The position numbers and the translations under genes were made by a program. From Alphaproteobacteria bacterium (GTDB lineage Bacteria; Pseudomonadota; Alphaproteobacteria; Rhodobacterales; Rhodobacteraceae), in assembly GCA_030424705.1 (NCBI GenBank), contig JAUHWJ010000114.1, positions 1 through 6,643 of the forward strand: a DNA stretch of 6,643 nucleotides, written 5' to 3'. A model generated the notes under the pieces. It had not been told where the DNA came from, searched no databases, and saw only the letters and a program-made list of their open reading frames with translations. Below, one piece after another: positions 5,940-6,643 of this stretch (positions are counted from its first letter, which is position 1; every line of letters starts with the position of its first letter).

Positions 5940-6643
5940 CTACCTTGGGAGCGCGGCGGCGATCCAGCCCGCAAGGGCCGCCGCCGCCTCCCCCTCTCCG
6001 ACGCGGATGAAATAGCTCCACCGGCACGGGATCGAGAGCGCGAAGGGCCGCACCAGCCGCCCCGAGGCGAGCGCGGAGGCCGCGGTCAGCGAGTCCCCGA
6101 GCGCGACGCCCTGTCCCGCCTCCGCCGCCGCCTGAACCATCGGCATGTCGGACAGGACGATCCCGCCCCGCGGGTCCGCCCCTTCCGCCCCCGAAGCCTG
6201 CAGCCATCTCTCCCAGTCCACCGGCGTCACGAGATGGAGCAGCGTGAGCCGCGCGAGGTCCGAGGCGCGGCGGAGCCCCGGCTCCGCGTTCAGGAGCGAG
6301 GGCGCGCAGACCGGGAAGAGCGAGACGCGCTTGAGGAGCCGCGCGCCCGGCGGCATCTCCGCCGCCTCGCCGAAGCCGATCTCCACATCCGCCGCCCCGT
6401 CGCTCATCCGCCCGAGCCGGCGGGAGGCGGAGACCTGCAGCGCGATCTCCGGATGGAGCGCGCGGAACCCGCCGAGCCGCTCCGCGAGCCAGAGCGCGCC
6501 GAAGCCGGGCGGGCAGGCGAGCCGCAGCTCGCCCGAAAGCGGCGCCTCCTCCGCCGCGGCCCGCCGGAGGATCGCCAGCGCCCGCCGCGCCTCCGCCGCA
6601 TAGAGCCGCCCCCGCGCCGTCATCCGCACGCCGCGCCCGTCCG
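5940..6643 (-). CDS. LysR-type transcriptional regulator, GcvA-like, N-terminus cut off
   Basis: 233 residues are visible up to the TAG stop at 5942-5940; the frame stays open to the window edge. The first visible residues, 'DGRGVRMTARGRLYAAEARR', are the wing and linker helix that follow the LysR helix-turn-helix ('F-R-R-x-G-R-G-V-x-L-T'), so about 50-60 N-terminal residues lie beyond position 6643. A GTG at 6629 is an internal Val codon, not the start. After the linker comes 'LSGELRLACPPGFGALWL', the first strand of the periplasmic-binding-like effector domain. The GcvA-type 'VDWERWLQASG' and C-terminal 'GQGVALGDSLTAASALASGRLVRPF' follow. The protein would bind DNA as an oligomer and respond to a small molecule. 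It converges on the importer operon instead of being divergent, so its control of these genes is plausible by proximity only. Confidence 0.92.
   Translation of the reverse strand, partial: DGRGVRMTARGRLYAAEARRALAILRRAAAEEAPLSGELRLACPPGFGALWLAERLGGFRALHPEIALQVSASRRLGRMSDGAADVEIGFGEAAEMPPGARLLKRVSLFPVCAPSLLNAEPGLRRASDLARLTLLHLVTPVDWERWLQASGAEGADPRGGIVLSDMPMVQAAAEAGQGVALGDSLTAASALASGRLVRPFALSIPCRWSYFIRVGEGEAAAALAGWIAAALPR

Noticed and set aside
4136..5974. Long open minus-strand frame (612 codons) opposite the binding-protein gene
   Set aside because: It crosses the intergenic hairpin, overlaps the end of the LysR-type gene, has no family features, and lies opposite a clear family 5 binding protein.
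6145..6603. Plus-strand frame of 152 codons opposite the LysR-type gene
   Set aside because: It is Ser/Arg/Ala-rich with no motif, and the opposite strand encodes a clear effector-binding domain.
1..6643. CRISPR arrays, tRNA/rRNA genes, insertion sequences, attachment sites, riboswitches
   Set aside because: No regularly spaced repeats, cloverleaf-like segments, transposase motifs or long terminal repeats were seen, and the short intergenic regions leave little room for structured RNAs.

Overview
This window is very G+C-rich proteobacterial DNA. G or C fills most third codon positions, genes are packed tightly, and start and stop codons overlap. Codon style, a dipeptide/opine-type transporter with a fused double ATPase, a BKACE-family enzyme and a GcvA-type LysR regulator together suggest an alphaproteobacterium with a catabolic lifestyle (Rhodobacterales/Rhodospirillales-like). 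This placement is inferred from style and family resemblance, not from a marker gene.

Layout. Positions 1-514 (minus strand) hold the N-terminal half of a beta-keto acid cleavage enzyme (BKACE, formerly DUF849) that runs off the left edge. Positions 515-665 are a 151-base divergent control region containing a perfect 7-bp inverted repeat. Positions 666-5905 (plus strand) hold a complete PepT-family ABC importer: two permeases (666-1634 and 1631-2593), one fused double ATPase (2583-4232) and a Tat-exported substrate-binding protein (4292-5905). The first three genes overlap end to start. The binding protein is set off by 59 bases and has its own strong ribosome-binding site. A G+C-rich hairpin with an 11-bp stem (5912-5938) separates this operon from a convergent LysR-type regulator (5940-6643, minus strand) that lacks its N-terminal DNA-binding helices because the window ends.

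How the genes may work together. The importer would bring a small organic solute into the cell, and the divergent BKACE would cleave a beta-keto acid derived from it using acetyl-CoA. The visible BKACE sequence resembles the subgroup linked to dehydrocarnitine cleavage more than lysine-fermentation Kce, and the binding protein has a stretch very rich in tryptophan. A quaternary-ammonium or other amine-derived substrate is therefore a reasonable hypothesis, but the sequence does not prove it. The LysR-type protein is the nearest candidate regulator, although it does not sit in the usual divergent position.

Nothing in the window looks like a CRISPR array, insertion sequence, phage gene, tRNA or rRNA. 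The most unusual points are the pairing of a BKACE with a peptide-type importer, the Trp-rich Tat-exported binding protein placed last in the operon, and a 13-codon reading frame that starts on the ATPase stop codon.
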